From contig NZ_CP151650.1 of the NCBI RefSeq assembly GCF_038397775.1, forward strand, positions 62,001 to 126,000: a stretch of DNA of 64,000 nt. Direction: 5' to 3'. A program made the position numbers and the translations under genes. The DNA is from Pseudomonas sp. RC10 (lineage in GTDB: Bacteria > Pseudomonadota > Gammaproteobacteria > Pseudomonadales > Pseudomonadaceae). Shown one piece after another: positions 8,244 through 16,073 of the stretch. Each line of letters starts with the position of its first letter. Position 1 is the stretch's first letter. Under the pieces are notes generated by a model that was not told the DNA's origin, did no database searches, and saw only the letters and a program-made list of their open reading frames with translations.

Positions 8244-8735
8244 TCAGGCCTCGCGTGGGTCTGGATTGTCCAGAACGCTGTCTGTCTGCTCAGTGCGGAA
8301 TTTTTTCAGCACTGCGTGGAATTGCGGGTGTTTGGCGCCCAGGATGCTGGCGGACAACAGCGCGGCGTTGATCGCGCCCGCCTTGCCAATGGCCAGCGTC
8401 GCGACCGGAATGCCCGCAGGCATCTGCACGATGGAGAGCAACGAATCGACACCCGACAGCATCGACGATTGCACCGGCACGCCCAGCACAGGAAGGTGGG
8501 TCTTGGCGGCGCACATGCCCGGCAGGTGAGCAGCACCACCGGCACCGGCGATGATCACCTCGATGCCACGGCCTTCGGCCTCTTCAGCGTACTGGAACAG
8601 CAAATCCGGGGTGCGGTGGGCCGACACCACTTTGACTTCGTACGGAATGCCGAGCTTTTCCAGCATGTCGGCGGTGTGGCTAAGGGTGGACCAATCGGAC
8701 TTGGAGCCCATGATCACGCCAACCAGTGCGCTCAT
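8244..8735 (-). CDS. purE: N5-carboxyaminoimidazole ribonucleotide mutase PurE
   Basis: Moves the carboxyl group of N5-CAIR to form CAIR, the step after PurK. The 163-residue protein has the class I PurE motifs: the [10 protein letters not shown] substrate loop near residues 9-18, SAHRTPD near 39-45 with the catalytic His, and [12 protein letters not shown] near 66-77. It is the first gene of the purE-purK operon. A strong hairpin followed by a T-run lies 37 bases upstream of its start (8772-8811), which suggests leader-based control in addition to any repressor. Confidence 0.97.
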   Translation of the reverse strand: MSALVGVIMGSKSDWSTLSHTADMLEKLGIPYEVKVVSAHRTPDLLFQYAEEAEGRGIEVIIAGAGGAAHLPGMCAAKTHLPVLGVPVQSSMLSGVDSLLSIVQMPAGIPVATLAIGKAGAINAALLSASILGAKHPQFHAVLKKFRTEQTDSVLDNPDPREA

Positions 8736-9045
8736 CGTCGTGCCTCTTCATCGGGCGCCCGCAGGCGCGTCTAAAAACAACAAGCCACGCGGGAAAACCG
8801 GCGTGGCTTGTCGTACGAATTATGACCAGTGCAACCGGCCAAAGGCCGCGCAGTATACCGCAATGACAGTCGTTTAACAGATCAGCGGCGACCATCTGTC
8901 AACTGCGTCAAGTGCGCCCCTTTTTTGACAATAAAAAGCGAAAAATCCCTCCAGCCCACGCCCTCGCTCTGACTGACATCCTTAGCGGCTTCTGTTCAGC
9001 TGTGACTGCGCAACATCCATCCACTCTCAAGGACGAGAAAAGACC
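8736..9045. other. Gene-less region holding the purE leader and the metzincin gene promoter
   Basis: There is no gene here. It contains the purE leader with its hairpin, a TATACT box at 8852-8857 reading towards purE, and on the plus strand a TTGACA at 8925-8930 with no clear partner. A 71-codon minus-strand frame here is not supported by any protein feature. Confidence 0.6.
8772..8811 (-). promoter_or_regulatory. Terminator-like hairpin in the purE leader (possible attenuator)
   Basis: On the minus strand, perfect 11-base arms (ACAAGCCACGC / GCGTGGCTTGT) around a 10-base loop are followed by TGTTTTTA. It has every feature of an intrinsic terminator yet lies inside the purE leader, between a likely -10 box (TATACT, 8852-8857) and the purE start. 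A smaller hairpin (8836-8848) lies near the expected transcription start. Confidence 0.6.
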
Positions 9046-9693
9046 ATGAACGTATTTATCGCAGCGCTGGCGATCGCCTTTCTTGGCGGCGCCATAACCA
9101 CTTCAACCCTGGCGGCAGGCAACGACGCCACAGAGGCGAAAATGCCCATCGTGCTGACACTCTTTCTGCATGACGAACTCAACGATGAGGACATCCGGAA
9201 TCTGGACGCAAAATACCTGAGGTGGTTTACCGAAGACCTCGGCGCCATGACCGAACGAAACGTGCAGATTGTTCCCATACTGCGTAAACCCGGCTACACC
9301 GATTTTGACTATCGCCTGGGCGACGCAGACAAAGCGCTTTATGAATGGGACCAGCGCGTAATCGATTACGTGATTGACGAAAACAAACCCCGCGACAAGC
9401 GCCACAAATACCTATTGATCACCAAGGACAATCTGACGCTTTTCGTACAAGGCGTCGCAGGACTCGGCAAACGCTCGGCCATAGCGTCGATGACGGCCTA
9501 TCGCACCCTTGCCCACGAAGTCGGGCATACGCTCGGTGCCACACACAGTGATGGCGAATTTCACGCCACTGCAGCCCCCGCGCCGTGCATCACTAACATG
9601 TTCGTGGAGGATGTTTTCTTCCTCAAGAATTGCTACCGCTACAGTGAGAAATCGGCGCAGGCGATTCGGAATTACCTGCAAGACATCCCCTGA
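9046..9693 (+). CDS. Secreted metzincin-type zinc metallopeptidase
   Basis: A 215-residue protein with a signal peptide (about residues 1-24, ending in STLAA). Residues 157-167 read HEVGHTLGATH, the HExxHxxGxxH zinc signature of metzincins (reprolysin/archaemetzincin-like), with Glu158 as the presumed catalytic base. A Met in CITNMF shortly after could supply the Met-turn. Two Cys (CITNMF and KNCYR) flank that turn and may pair. There is no pro-domain or secretion domain, so it is a minimal catalytic unit, probably periplasmic or secreted. It stands alone. The substrate is unknown. Confidence 0.75.
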   Translation: MNVFIAALAIAFLGGAITTSTLAAGNDATEAKMPIVLTLFLHDELNDEDIRNLDAKYLRWFTEDLGAMTERNVQIVPILRKPGYTDFDYRLGDADKALYEWDQRVIDYVIDENKPRDKRHKYLLITKDNLTLFVQGVAGLGKRSAIASMTAYRTLAHEVGHTLGATHSDGEFHATAAPAPCITNMFVEDVFFLKNCYRYSEKSAQAIRNYLQDIP

Positions 9694-9717
9694 TCCGGGC
9701 ATTACCGGCCGCCGGGC

Positions 9718-10635
9718 TCACTGACTCGAATCAGCAGCCCCGGCAGCCGTTTCGAGCTTGCGCCACAACAGCCGTACATTGGCCTTGCGCACCAAGGCGC
9801 AACGGTAGAGCCGAATCTCCAGTGGGACATGCCATTGCGGGCCGCCACAAATCACCAGTTCGCCGCGCTCCAGTTCCGGCGCAATAGAAAGACGTGGCAC
9901 CCAGGCGATCCCCAATCCCTGTAACGCCATGCCTTTAAGGCTGTCGGCCATTGCCGTCTCGTAAACCGTGGTAAAGCGCACGGTGCGCTGGCGCAGCAAC
10001 AGGTTCACCGAGCGCCCCAGAAAGGCCCCCGCGCTGTAGGCCAGTAACGGCACGCTCTGTTCGCCTTCCAGATCGAACAGCGGCTTGCCGTCCGCGTCCG
10101 CCGAGCAGACGGGCAGCATTTCCGTCACGCCCAGGTGCAGGGACGGAAAGATCTCGGCGTCCATCTGCAACGCGGCGTCGGGGTCGTAGAACGCGAGCAT
10201 CAGGTCGCAACCGCCTTCACGCAAGGCATGCACCGCGTCGCCGACGTTGGTGGCCACCAGGCGGGTCGCAATGTTCAGGCCTTCGTTACGCAACTGCGCG
10301 ATCCAGCGCGGGAAGAAGCTCAGCGCCAGGGAGTGAGCGGCGGCGATTTGCATGACTTCGCCCTGCCCGCTTTCCAGATGGTGCAGATGCCGCAACACCT
10401 CACCCAGTTGATCAACCACGGTGCGCGCTGTCACCAGAAACAGTTGGCCCGCTGCCGTCAGTTCAATGGGTGTGCGCGAACGATTGACCAGCGTCAGACC
10501 CAAAGCGGCTTCCAGGCTGCGAATCCGCCGACTGAACGCCGGTTGCGTCACGAACCGACGCTCCGCCGCTTGGGAGAAACTCCGGGTGGCCGCCAGCGCG
10601 CTGAAGTCTTCCAGCCATTTGCTTTCCAGATTCAT
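9718..10635 (-). CDS. LysR-family regulator, HypT-like
   Basis: A 305-residue regulator with an N-terminal winged helix-turn-helix (residues 8-66, FSALAATRSFSQAAERRFVT) and a periplasmic-binding-type effector domain. The N-terminal MNLESKWLEDF segment and the RRFVTQPAFSRRIRSLE helix resemble the HypT/YjiE group, known in E. coli as a hypochlorite-responsive activator. It is transcribed divergently from aspA across a 331-base gap with a T-N11-A dyad at 10854-10870, so it may instead control aspartate ammonia-lyase. The HypT relationship is from sequence resemblance only. Confidence 0.8.
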   Translation of the reverse strand: MNLESKWLEDFSALAATRSFSQAAERRFVTQPAFSRRIRSLEAALGLTLVNRSRTPIELTAAGQLFLVTARTVVDQLGEVLRHLHHLESGQGEVMQIAAAHSLALSFFPRWIAQLRNEGLNIATRLVATNVGDAVHALREGGCDLMLAFYDPDAALQMDAEIFPSLHLGVTEMLPVCSADADGKPLFDLEGEQSVPLLAYSAGAFLGRSVNLLLRQRTVRFTTVYETAMADSLKGMALQGLGIAWVPRLSIAPELERGELVICGGPQWHVPLEIRLYRCALVRKANVRLLWRKLETAAGAADSSQ

Positions 10636-10700
10636 GGTGTTCTCCAGGGGCTCTCAGCCTTGGCGAGTCGGCTGCACGCCACGTAATTCGGTCGGCCCTA

Positions 10701-10789
10701 TGTGGGAGTGAGCTTGCTCGCGATGGCGGCAGGCCAGATAACGAACTCGTCACGGGCAAACAGCAATCGCGAGCAAGCTCACTCCTACA
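10701..10789. repeat. REPIN (GAGTGAGCTTGCTCGCG family)
   Basis: TGTGGGAGTGAGCTTGCTCG on the left and its near-complement GAGCAAGCTCACTCCTACA on the right enclose about 48 bases. The core differs from the GAGCGAATTC family elsewhere in the window. The same family recurs at 17091-17179. Confidence 0.88.
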
Positions 10790-10853
10790 GGACGGCAGAC
10801 CATTCGGAATACCTCTTCACACGCTCATCACAATCCGAACGTCACATCGACAT

Positions 10854-10870
10854 TATGCCGTTTGTGCATA
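10854..10870. promoter_or_regulatory. LysR-type binding dyad before aspA
   Basis: TATGC-N7-GCATA is a perfect interrupted dyad with the T-N11-A form of LysR-family sites. It lies about 100 bases upstream of aspA in the gap shared with a divergent LysR gene. That is where a LysR activator would bind. Confidence 0.45.
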
Positions 10871-10966
10871 GGCTAGCGCTTAACAGCATTGGTTCGCAAT
10901 CGCCCGCAAGCCTAGTATTAAAGGCGTTCCGGCTTAGTCCGTGCCTCTCTTGAGACTTTCTCTATC

Positions 10967-12391
10967 ATGTCCTCCGCTGCATCATTTCGCATCGAAAAAG
11001 ACCTGCTTGGCGTTCTCGAAGTACCCGCTGAAGCGTATTACGGCATTCAGACCCTGCGCGCAGTGAACAACTTTCACCTCTCCGGCGTTCCCCTTTCGCA
11101 CTACCCGAAACTGGTGGTCGGTCTGGCCATGGTCAAGCAAGCGGCCGCCGATGCGAACCATCAGTTGGGCCACTTGAGCAGCGAGAAGCACGCAGCGATC
11201 AGCGAGGCCTGCGCCCGCTTGATCCGTGGCGATTTCCACGAACAGTTCGTGGTCGACATGATTCAGGGTGGCGCCGGGACGTCCACCAACATGAACGCCA
11301 ACGAAGTCATCGCCAACATCGCCCTTGAAGCGATGGGCCATGCCAAAGGCGAATACAAACACCTGCACCCGAACAACGACGTGAACATGGCGCAGTCGAC
11401 CAACGATGCTTACCCGACGGCGATTCGCCTGGGTCTGCTGTTGGGCCACGACGCCCTGCTCGCCAGCCTCGACAGCCTGATTCAAGCCTTCGCGGCCAAG
11501 GGTCAGGAATTCAGCCACGTGCTGAAAATGGGCCGGACCCAGCTGCAAGACGCCGTTCCGATGACCCTCGGCCAGGAATTCCGCGCCTTCGCCACCACGC
11601 TGACCGAAGACCTCAACCGTCTGCGCAGCCTGGCGCCTGAGTTGCTGACCGAAGTGAACCTGGGCGGCACCGCCATCGGCACCGGCATCAACGCCGACCC
11701 GGGCTACCAGCATCTGGCAGTCGAGCGTCTGGCGATCATCAGCGGGCAGCCATTGGTGCCAGCCGCTGACCTGATCGAAGCCACCTCCGACATGGGCGCC
11801 TTCGTGCTGTTCTCCGGCATGCTCAAGCGCACCGCCGTCAAACTGTCGAAAATCTGCAACGACCTGCGCCTGCTGTCCAGCGGACCGCGCACCGGGATCA
11901 ACGAAATCAACCTGCCAGCGCGTCAACCCGGCAGCTCGATCATGCCTGGCAAGGTCAACCCGGTGATCCCGGAGGCCGTGAACATGTGCGCCTTCGAAAT
12001 CATGGGCAACGACCTGGCGCTGACCGTCGCGGCCGAAGGCGGCCAACTGCAACTGAACGTGATGGAGCCGCTGATCGCCTACAAGATCTTCGACTCGATC
12101 CGCCTGCTGCAGCGCGCCATGGACATGCTGCGCGAGCATTGCATCGTCGGCATCACCGCCAACGAACAGCGCTGCCGCGAGCTGGTCGAGCACTCGATTG
12201 GCCTGGTCACCGCGCTGAACCCGTACATCGGTTACGAAAACGCCACCCGTATCGCCCGCGTTGCGCTGGAAACAGGCCGAGGCGTACTGGAACTGGTGCG
12301 CGAAGAAGGCCTGCTCGACGACACGATGCTCGCCGACATCTTGCGCCCCGAGAACATGATCGCTCCCCGATTGGTGCCGTTAAAGGCCTGA
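10967..12391 (+). CDS. aspA: Aspartate ammonia-lyase AspA
   Basis: Cleaves L-aspartate to fumarate and ammonia, feeding amino-acid carbon into the TCA cycle. The 474-residue length is normal. It carries the fumarase/aspartase signature GSSIMPGKVNP at about residues 323-333 and the GGAGTSTNMNANEV active-site segment near 100-113. The upstream gap holds a LysR dyad and a divergent LysR gene. A strong terminator follows at 12461-12496. Then come an AGCS symporter and an asparaginase on the same strand, which together would import an amino acid, deamidate asparagine and deaminate aspartate. Aspartase is distinguished from class II fumarase by the context and the N-terminal RIEKDLLG sequence. Confidence 0.95.
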   Translation: MSSAASFRIEKDLLGVLEVPAEAYYGIQTLRAVNNFHLSGVPLSHYPKLVVGLAMVKQAAADANHQLGHLSSEKHAAISEACARLIRGDFHEQFVVDMIQGGAGTSTNMNANEVIANIALEAMGHAKGEYKHLHPNNDVNMAQSTNDAYPTAIRLGLLLGHDALLASLDSLIQAFAAKGQEFSHVLKMGRTQLQDAVPMTLGQEFRAFATTLTEDLNRLRSLAPELLTEVNLGGTAIGTGINADPGYQHLAVERLAIISGQPLVPAADLIEATSDMGAFVLFSGMLKRTAVKLSKICNDLRLLSSGPRTGINEINLPARQPGSSIMPGKVNPVIPEAVNMCAFEIMGNDLALTVAAEGGQLQLNVMEPLIAYKIFDSIRLLQRAMDMLREHCIVGITANEQRCRELVEHSIGLVTALNPYIGYENATRIARVALETGRGVLELVREEGLLDDTMLADILRPENMIAPRLVPLKA

Positions 12392-12701
12392 TCAAACCGC
12401 AATCGCGTTATCTGCAACACGCTCACCAGGCTGAGGGCCTAGACACCCCTCATCCTTTTGAGGGCCGGAAGTAGACGCTTTCCGGCCCTTTTTTTTGCCC
12501 GGAATCTTTGCGGAACGGGCTGATCTCAGACCCTGGTGCTCAAGGAACTGACTACCCAAAGAACACCACTGCTACAGAACGGTTCTCTTGGGACGCCCAT
12601 CGGAAACCGACGAAACGGGATTAAAAAGCAGAAACGGTTTACAGACTCCAATAACGCGCACCGGTATAGTGCGCCCCCTCTAAAAAAGCGAGGAAACATC
12701 A
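12392..12701. other. Intergenic region between aspA and the AGCS symporter
   Basis: It holds the aspA terminator (12461-12496) and about 200 bases of upstream region for the symporter, with a TATAGT box just before that gene. There is no gene. Confidence 0.55.
12461..12496 (+). terminator. Rho-independent terminator after aspA
   Basis: AGGGCCGGAA and TTCCGGCCCT form a perfect 10-base stem followed by a run of eight T. It lies 70 bases after the aspA stop. Confidence 0.92.
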
Positions 12702-14156
12702 ATGCTTGAAGTCATCAACGACTTCCTCTCGGGAAAACTGCTGATCGTGCTCATTGTCGGGCTCGGTGGATATTTCACGATTCGCTCGCGCTTCGTCCAA
12801 ATGCGTCATTTTTTCCACATGTTCGCGGTGTTTCGCGAAAGCCTGCGCAGCAGCTCCGGGCAACTGAGTTCGTTCCAGGCCCTGATGCTGAGCCTCGCGG
12901 GTCGCGTGGGCGCCGGTAACATCGCCGGTGTTGGCATCGCGGTCACCCTCGGCGGGCCGGGCGCGGTGTTCTGGATGTGGGTCACGGCCCTGGTCGGCAT
13001 GGCCAGCAGCTTCTTCGAATGTTCCCTCGGCCAGCTCTACAAGCGCTGCGACTCCGAAGGCCAGTACCGCGGCGGCCCCTCCTTCTATATTCAGCACGGC
13101 CTGGGCAAGCGCTGGCTGGGCATGGTCATGGCGGTGCTGTTGCTGGTGACGTTCGGTTTCGCGTTCAACGGCCTGCAATCCCACGCCGTCACCCACTCGC
13201 TCAATAATGCGTTCGGCGTATCGCCAGGCTACGCCGGTATCGGTCTGGCCGTGCTGCTGGGTCTGGTGTTCATCGGCGGTATCAAACGTATCGCAGCGGT
13301 CGCTGACCTGTTGGTGCCGGTCAAGACGCTGGTCTACATCGCAGTTACCCTCTACGTGATCGGCGTGCAGTTCGAACACGTCCCACACATGCTGGCGACC
13401 ATCGTCAAAAGCGCGTTCGGCGTAGACGAAGTGTTCGGCGGCCTGGTCGGCAGTGCCATCGTCATGGGTGTGAAACGCGGCGTGTTCGCCAACGAAGCCG
13501 GTCTGGGCAGCGCGCCAAACGTCGCTGCGGTCGCTGAGGTGCCACACCCGGTGGCGCAAGGCGTGGTTCAGGCGTTCAGCGTGTTCCTTGACACCTTCGT
13601 CATCTGCACCTGTACCGCTTTGTTGATTCTACTCTCAGGCTTCTACACCCCCGGCTTCGAAGGCGACGGCATCGCACTGACGCAGAACTCGCTGGCGGCG
13701 GTCGTGGGCGACTGGGGCAAGCTGTTCATCAGCGTGGCACTGTCGCTGTTTGTCTTCACCTCGATTCTCTACAACTACTACCTGGGCGAGAACAGCCTGC
13801 GCTACCTGCTCGGCGAGAGCCGCAAAGCGCTGATGGGCTACCGCGCACTCGTGCTGGCGTTGATCCTGTGGGGCGCTGTGGAAGACCTCGGCACCGTGTT
13901 CGCCTTTGCCGACATCACCATGACCCTGCTGGCGTTCGTGAACCTGATTGCATTGGCCATGCTGTTCAAGATCGGTTTGCGTATCCTGAACGACTACGAT
14001 GCCCAGCGTAAGGCAGGCATCAAGACGCCGGTGTTCGACTCCAGCCAGTTCCCCGATCTGGACCTGGACCTGAAGGCCTGGCCAAAGCCGGTCGATGGGC
14101 AGCCTGCCGCCAAGCCTGCGACGGCCACCGGCAAACCGGCCATCGACACACCTTGA
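12702..14156 (+). CDS. Alanine/glycine:cation symporter (AGCS family)
   Basis: Sodium- or proton-coupled amino-acid importer of the inner membrane. The 484-residue protein has about ten hydrophobic segments and the AGCS signature near residues 66-90 (GRVGAGNIAGVGIAVTLGGPG). A further NEAGLGSAPNVAA segment follows near 265-277. The last 40 residues are a Pro/Ala/Lys-rich cytoplasmic tail. It lies between aspA and an asparaginase gene, 29 bases from the latter. The substrate may therefore be asparagine, aspartate or a related amino acid rather than alanine, but the sequence does not decide this. A GAGG ribosome binding site precedes the ATG. Confidence 0.92.
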   Translation: MLEVINDFLSGKLLIVLIVGLGGYFTIRSRFVQMRHFFHMFAVFRESLRSSSGQLSSFQALMLSLAGRVGAGNIAGVGIAVTLGGPGAVFWMWVTALVGMASSFFECSLGQLYKRCDSEGQYRGGPSFYIQHGLGKRWLGMVMAVLLLVTFGFAFNGLQSHAVTHSLNNAFGVSPGYAGIGLAVLLGLVFIGGIKRIAAVADLLVPVKTLVYIAVTLYVIGVQFEHVPHMLATIVKSAFGVDEVFGGLVGSAIVMGVKRGVFANEAGLGSAPNVAAVAEVPHPVAQGVVQAFSVFLDTFVICTCTALLILLSGFYTPGFEGDGIALTQNSLAAVVGDWGKLFISVALSLFVFTSILYNYYLGENSLRYLLGESRKALMGYRALVLALILWGAVEDLGTVFAFADITMTLLAFVNLIALAMLFKIGLRILNDYDAQRKAGIKTPVFDSSQFPDLDLDLKAWPKPVDGQPAAKPATATGKPAIDTP

Positions 14157-14185
14157 CCCTCTGAAGTCTGTCCAGGGAGACACGC

Positions 14186-15190
14186 ATGAATCGCGACAAC
14201 CACGCACCGGCCAGCCACATCATGGTGCTGTACACCGGCGGCACCATCGGCATGCAGGCCAGCGAAAACGGTCTCGCGCCAGCGTCCGGTTTCGAGGCGC
14301 GCATGGCCGAACAACTGGCGAGCCAGCCCGCGCTGGTGGTGCCGCAGTGGCAGTTTCGCGAAATGTCTCCCTTGATCGACAGCGCCAACATGACGCCCGC
14401 CTATTGGCAGCGTCTGCGTGAGGCGGTCGTCGAGGCGGTTGCGGCTCAAGGCTGCGATGCCGTGCTGATCCTGCACGGCACCGACACTCTGGCCTACAGC
14501 GCAGCGGCCATGAGCTTTCAACTACTGGGGCTGGACGCGCCTGTCGTGTTCACCGGCTCCATGCTGCCCGCAGGCGTGCCGGACAGCGATGCCTGGGAAA
14601 ACGTCAACGGCGCATTGCAGGCGCTGGGCAAAGGATTGCCGTCCGGCGTGCACCTCTACTTCCATGGTGAACTGATGCAACCGACCCGCTGCGCGAAAAT
14701 CCGCAGCTTCGGTCGCAACCCGTTTGCCGCGCTGAACCGTTCTCGCGGCGGACAGACCGTTGGCACCTTGCCCACGGCACTGGCCTACAACCAGCCCAAG
14801 AAACTCGCCAACGTCGCCGTGCTGCCGCTGTTCCCCGGCATTGGCGCGGCACAACTCGACGGCCTGATCGACAGCGGCATTCAAGGTCTGATCCTGGAGT
14901 GCTTCGGCAGCGGCACCGGCCCCAGCGACAACCCGGCCTTCCTTGACAGCCTGCAACGCGCCCACCAACGCGACATCTGCGTGATCGCCATCACGCAATG
15001 CCACGAAGGCGGCGTCGAGCTGGATGTCTACGAAGCGGGCAGCCGCCTGCGCAGCGTCGGCGTCCTGTCCGGCGGCGGCATGACCCGCGAAGCTGCCTTC
15101 GGCAAACTCCACGCCCTGCTCGGCGCGGATTTGGCGGTGGAGGAAGTTCGGCGGTTGGTGGAGCTGGATGTGTGTGGGGAGTTGCGTTAA
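14186..15190 (+). CDS. L-asparaginase, type I-like (cytoplasmic)
   Basis: Hydrolyses L-asparagine to aspartate and ammonia. The 334-residue protein carries both catalytic threonine motifs of the bacterial asparaginase family: YTGGTIGM at residues 16-23 and LHGTDTLAYSA near 94-104. It has no signal peptide, so it should act in the cytoplasm, as type I enzymes do. The start ATG is preceded by CAGGGAGA. It lies 29 bases after the symporter and probably shares its transcript. The product aspartate is the substrate of AspA encoded just upstream. Confidence 0.93.
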   Translation: MNRDNHAPASHIMVLYTGGTIGMQASENGLAPASGFEARMAEQLASQPALVVPQWQFREMSPLIDSANMTPAYWQRLREAVVEAVAAQGCDAVLILHGTDTLAYSAAAMSFQLLGLDAPVVFTGSMLPAGVPDSDAWENVNGALQALGKGLPSGVHLYFHGELMQPTRCAKIRSFGRNPFAALNRSRGGQTVGTLPTALAYNQPKKLANVAVLPLFPGIGAAQLDGLIDSGIQGLILECFGSGTGPSDNPAFLDSLQRAHQRDICVIAITQCHEGGVELDVYEAGSRLRSVGVLSGGGMTREAAFGKLHALLGADLAVEEVRRLVELDVCGELR

Positions 15191-15200
15191 AGCAATCACG

Positions 15201-15506
15201 TCAAATGATCGCCTGCAACCCCTTGTCGGCGATCACGTTCAACAGCTTCAACGCCGGTCCTGCGGGTCGGCTTTCACCTTGCTCCCACTTGCGGACCGTC
15301 GATGCGGTGGTGTTGAGATGCAGCGCGAAAACGGGCTGGCTGAAACTCAGAGCCAACCGCAGATCCTTGATATCTGAAGCGCTCAGCTCCCGAACGGGTG
15401 TTGGGCAGACCGCTTCGAATTCGCGCATCGTGATTTTGCTGATAGCACCTGCCTGATGAAGCTCAGACAGATCAGCCCGTAGCGATTCGATGATTTTACT
15501 GGTCAC
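15201..15506 (-). CDS. HTH antitoxin of a type II toxin-antitoxin pair
   Basis: A 101-residue protein with a C-terminal Xre-type helix-turn-helix (about residues 40-85, LRLALSFSQPVFALHLNTTASTVRKWEQG). This is the usual layout of NadS/HigA-like antitoxins that neutralise RelE-type toxins and bind their own promoter. The start is a GTG at 15504-15506. It overlaps the end of the toxin gene, and its AGGAGGT ribosome binding site lies inside the toxin's last codons. Translation of the two genes is therefore probably coupled. The gene ends only 11 bases from the asparaginase stop, in convergent orientation. Confidence 0.85.
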   Translation of the reverse strand: MTSKIIESLRADLSELHQAGAISKITMREFEAVCPTPVRELSASDIKDLRLALSFSQPVFALHLNTTASTVRKWEQGESRPAGPALKLLNVIADKGLQAII

Positions 15507-15870
15507 AATGGACCTCCTCTAACGTTCCAATCTGCAGTGCCAATCGGAGTTGCTCTGCGGACAAGCGCAAGAAAATATCTCCCGCACAACGCAACCCTTT
15601 CTTTTCCTCCGCGGAGATATTGGCCCGAGCGCTTTTTGCAAAGCCAAACAAAAATACGTAGCGTGCGCCCACCCGTGCCGAGAGCAACGTCCGGTAACCC
15701 GTGCTCTTGCCTCTACCTTCTCGCGCAATCCGCTTTTTGTAGAGACCACCCCCCAAGTCCGCATCAACTAGACCGCTTTCCATTTCTAAAACCGCTTTGC
15801 ATAACGCGCTGTCCGCTAGCTTTTCACCCGCTTGCCACTTGGCGAAGTCCCTTCGCTTCAAAACTGCCAT
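15496..15870 (-). CDS. RelE-type toxin (PF06296-like)
   Basis: A 124-residue protein resembling the PF06296 group of RelE-superfamily mRNA-cleaving toxins. It has the characteristic VDADLGGGLYKKRIAREGRGKSTGYRTL block at about residues 35-62 and the FLFGFAKSARANIS block at about 73-86. It is encoded before its antitoxin, as in higBA-type modules, with an 11-base overlap. A perfect CCCGTTACGGG dyad just upstream (15892-15902) overlaps a TATATT box and is a good autoregulatory operator. The reading frame is intact and nothing suggests loss of activity. Confidence 0.85.
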   Translation of the reverse strand: MAVLKRRDFAKWQAGEKLADSALCKAVLEMESGLVDADLGGGLYKKRIAREGRGKSTGYRTLLSARVGARYVFLFGFAKSARANISAEEKKGLRCAGDIFLRLSAEQLRLALQIGTLEEVHCDQ

Positions 15871-15891
15871 CCATCAAGTCCTCAATATATA

Positions 15892-15902
15892 CCCGTAACG
15901 GG
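15892..15902. promoter_or_regulatory. Candidate operator of the toxin-antitoxin module
   Basis: CCCGT and ACGGG separated by a single base form a perfect dyad. It lies 22 bases upstream of the toxin start and touches a TATATT box on the minus strand. That position suits repression by the HTH antitoxin. Confidence 0.5.
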
Positions 15903-16073
15903 CATGATTTGTAGACGTCGGTCACTTGTACCCACAGGTGTCGGTAACCGTAGACTCGCTTACGGCATGCGCGATCAGATAACGATGTCCAATTGATTCA
16001 ACGCGTAGCACTGTCCTCAACGGCACATCTCTTGCTCCCCCTTTCCGATCAAAAAAACAATCGGAATGCCCTC

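Larger units (their letters stand above)
10636..10966. other. Divergent LysR/aspA control region with a REPIN
   Basis: There is no gene in this stretch. The half nearest the LysR gene holds a REPIN (10701-10789). The half nearest aspA holds a LysR-type dyad (10854-10870) and presumably the aspA promoter. Confidence 0.6.

Noticed and set aside
7187..8371. 394-codon plus-strand frame opposite purK
   Set aside because: It is a shadow of purK and the end of purE, with no domain features.
10982..12193. 403-codon minus-strand frame opposite aspA
   Set aside because: It is a shadow of aspA; aspA has the fumarase/aspartase signature.
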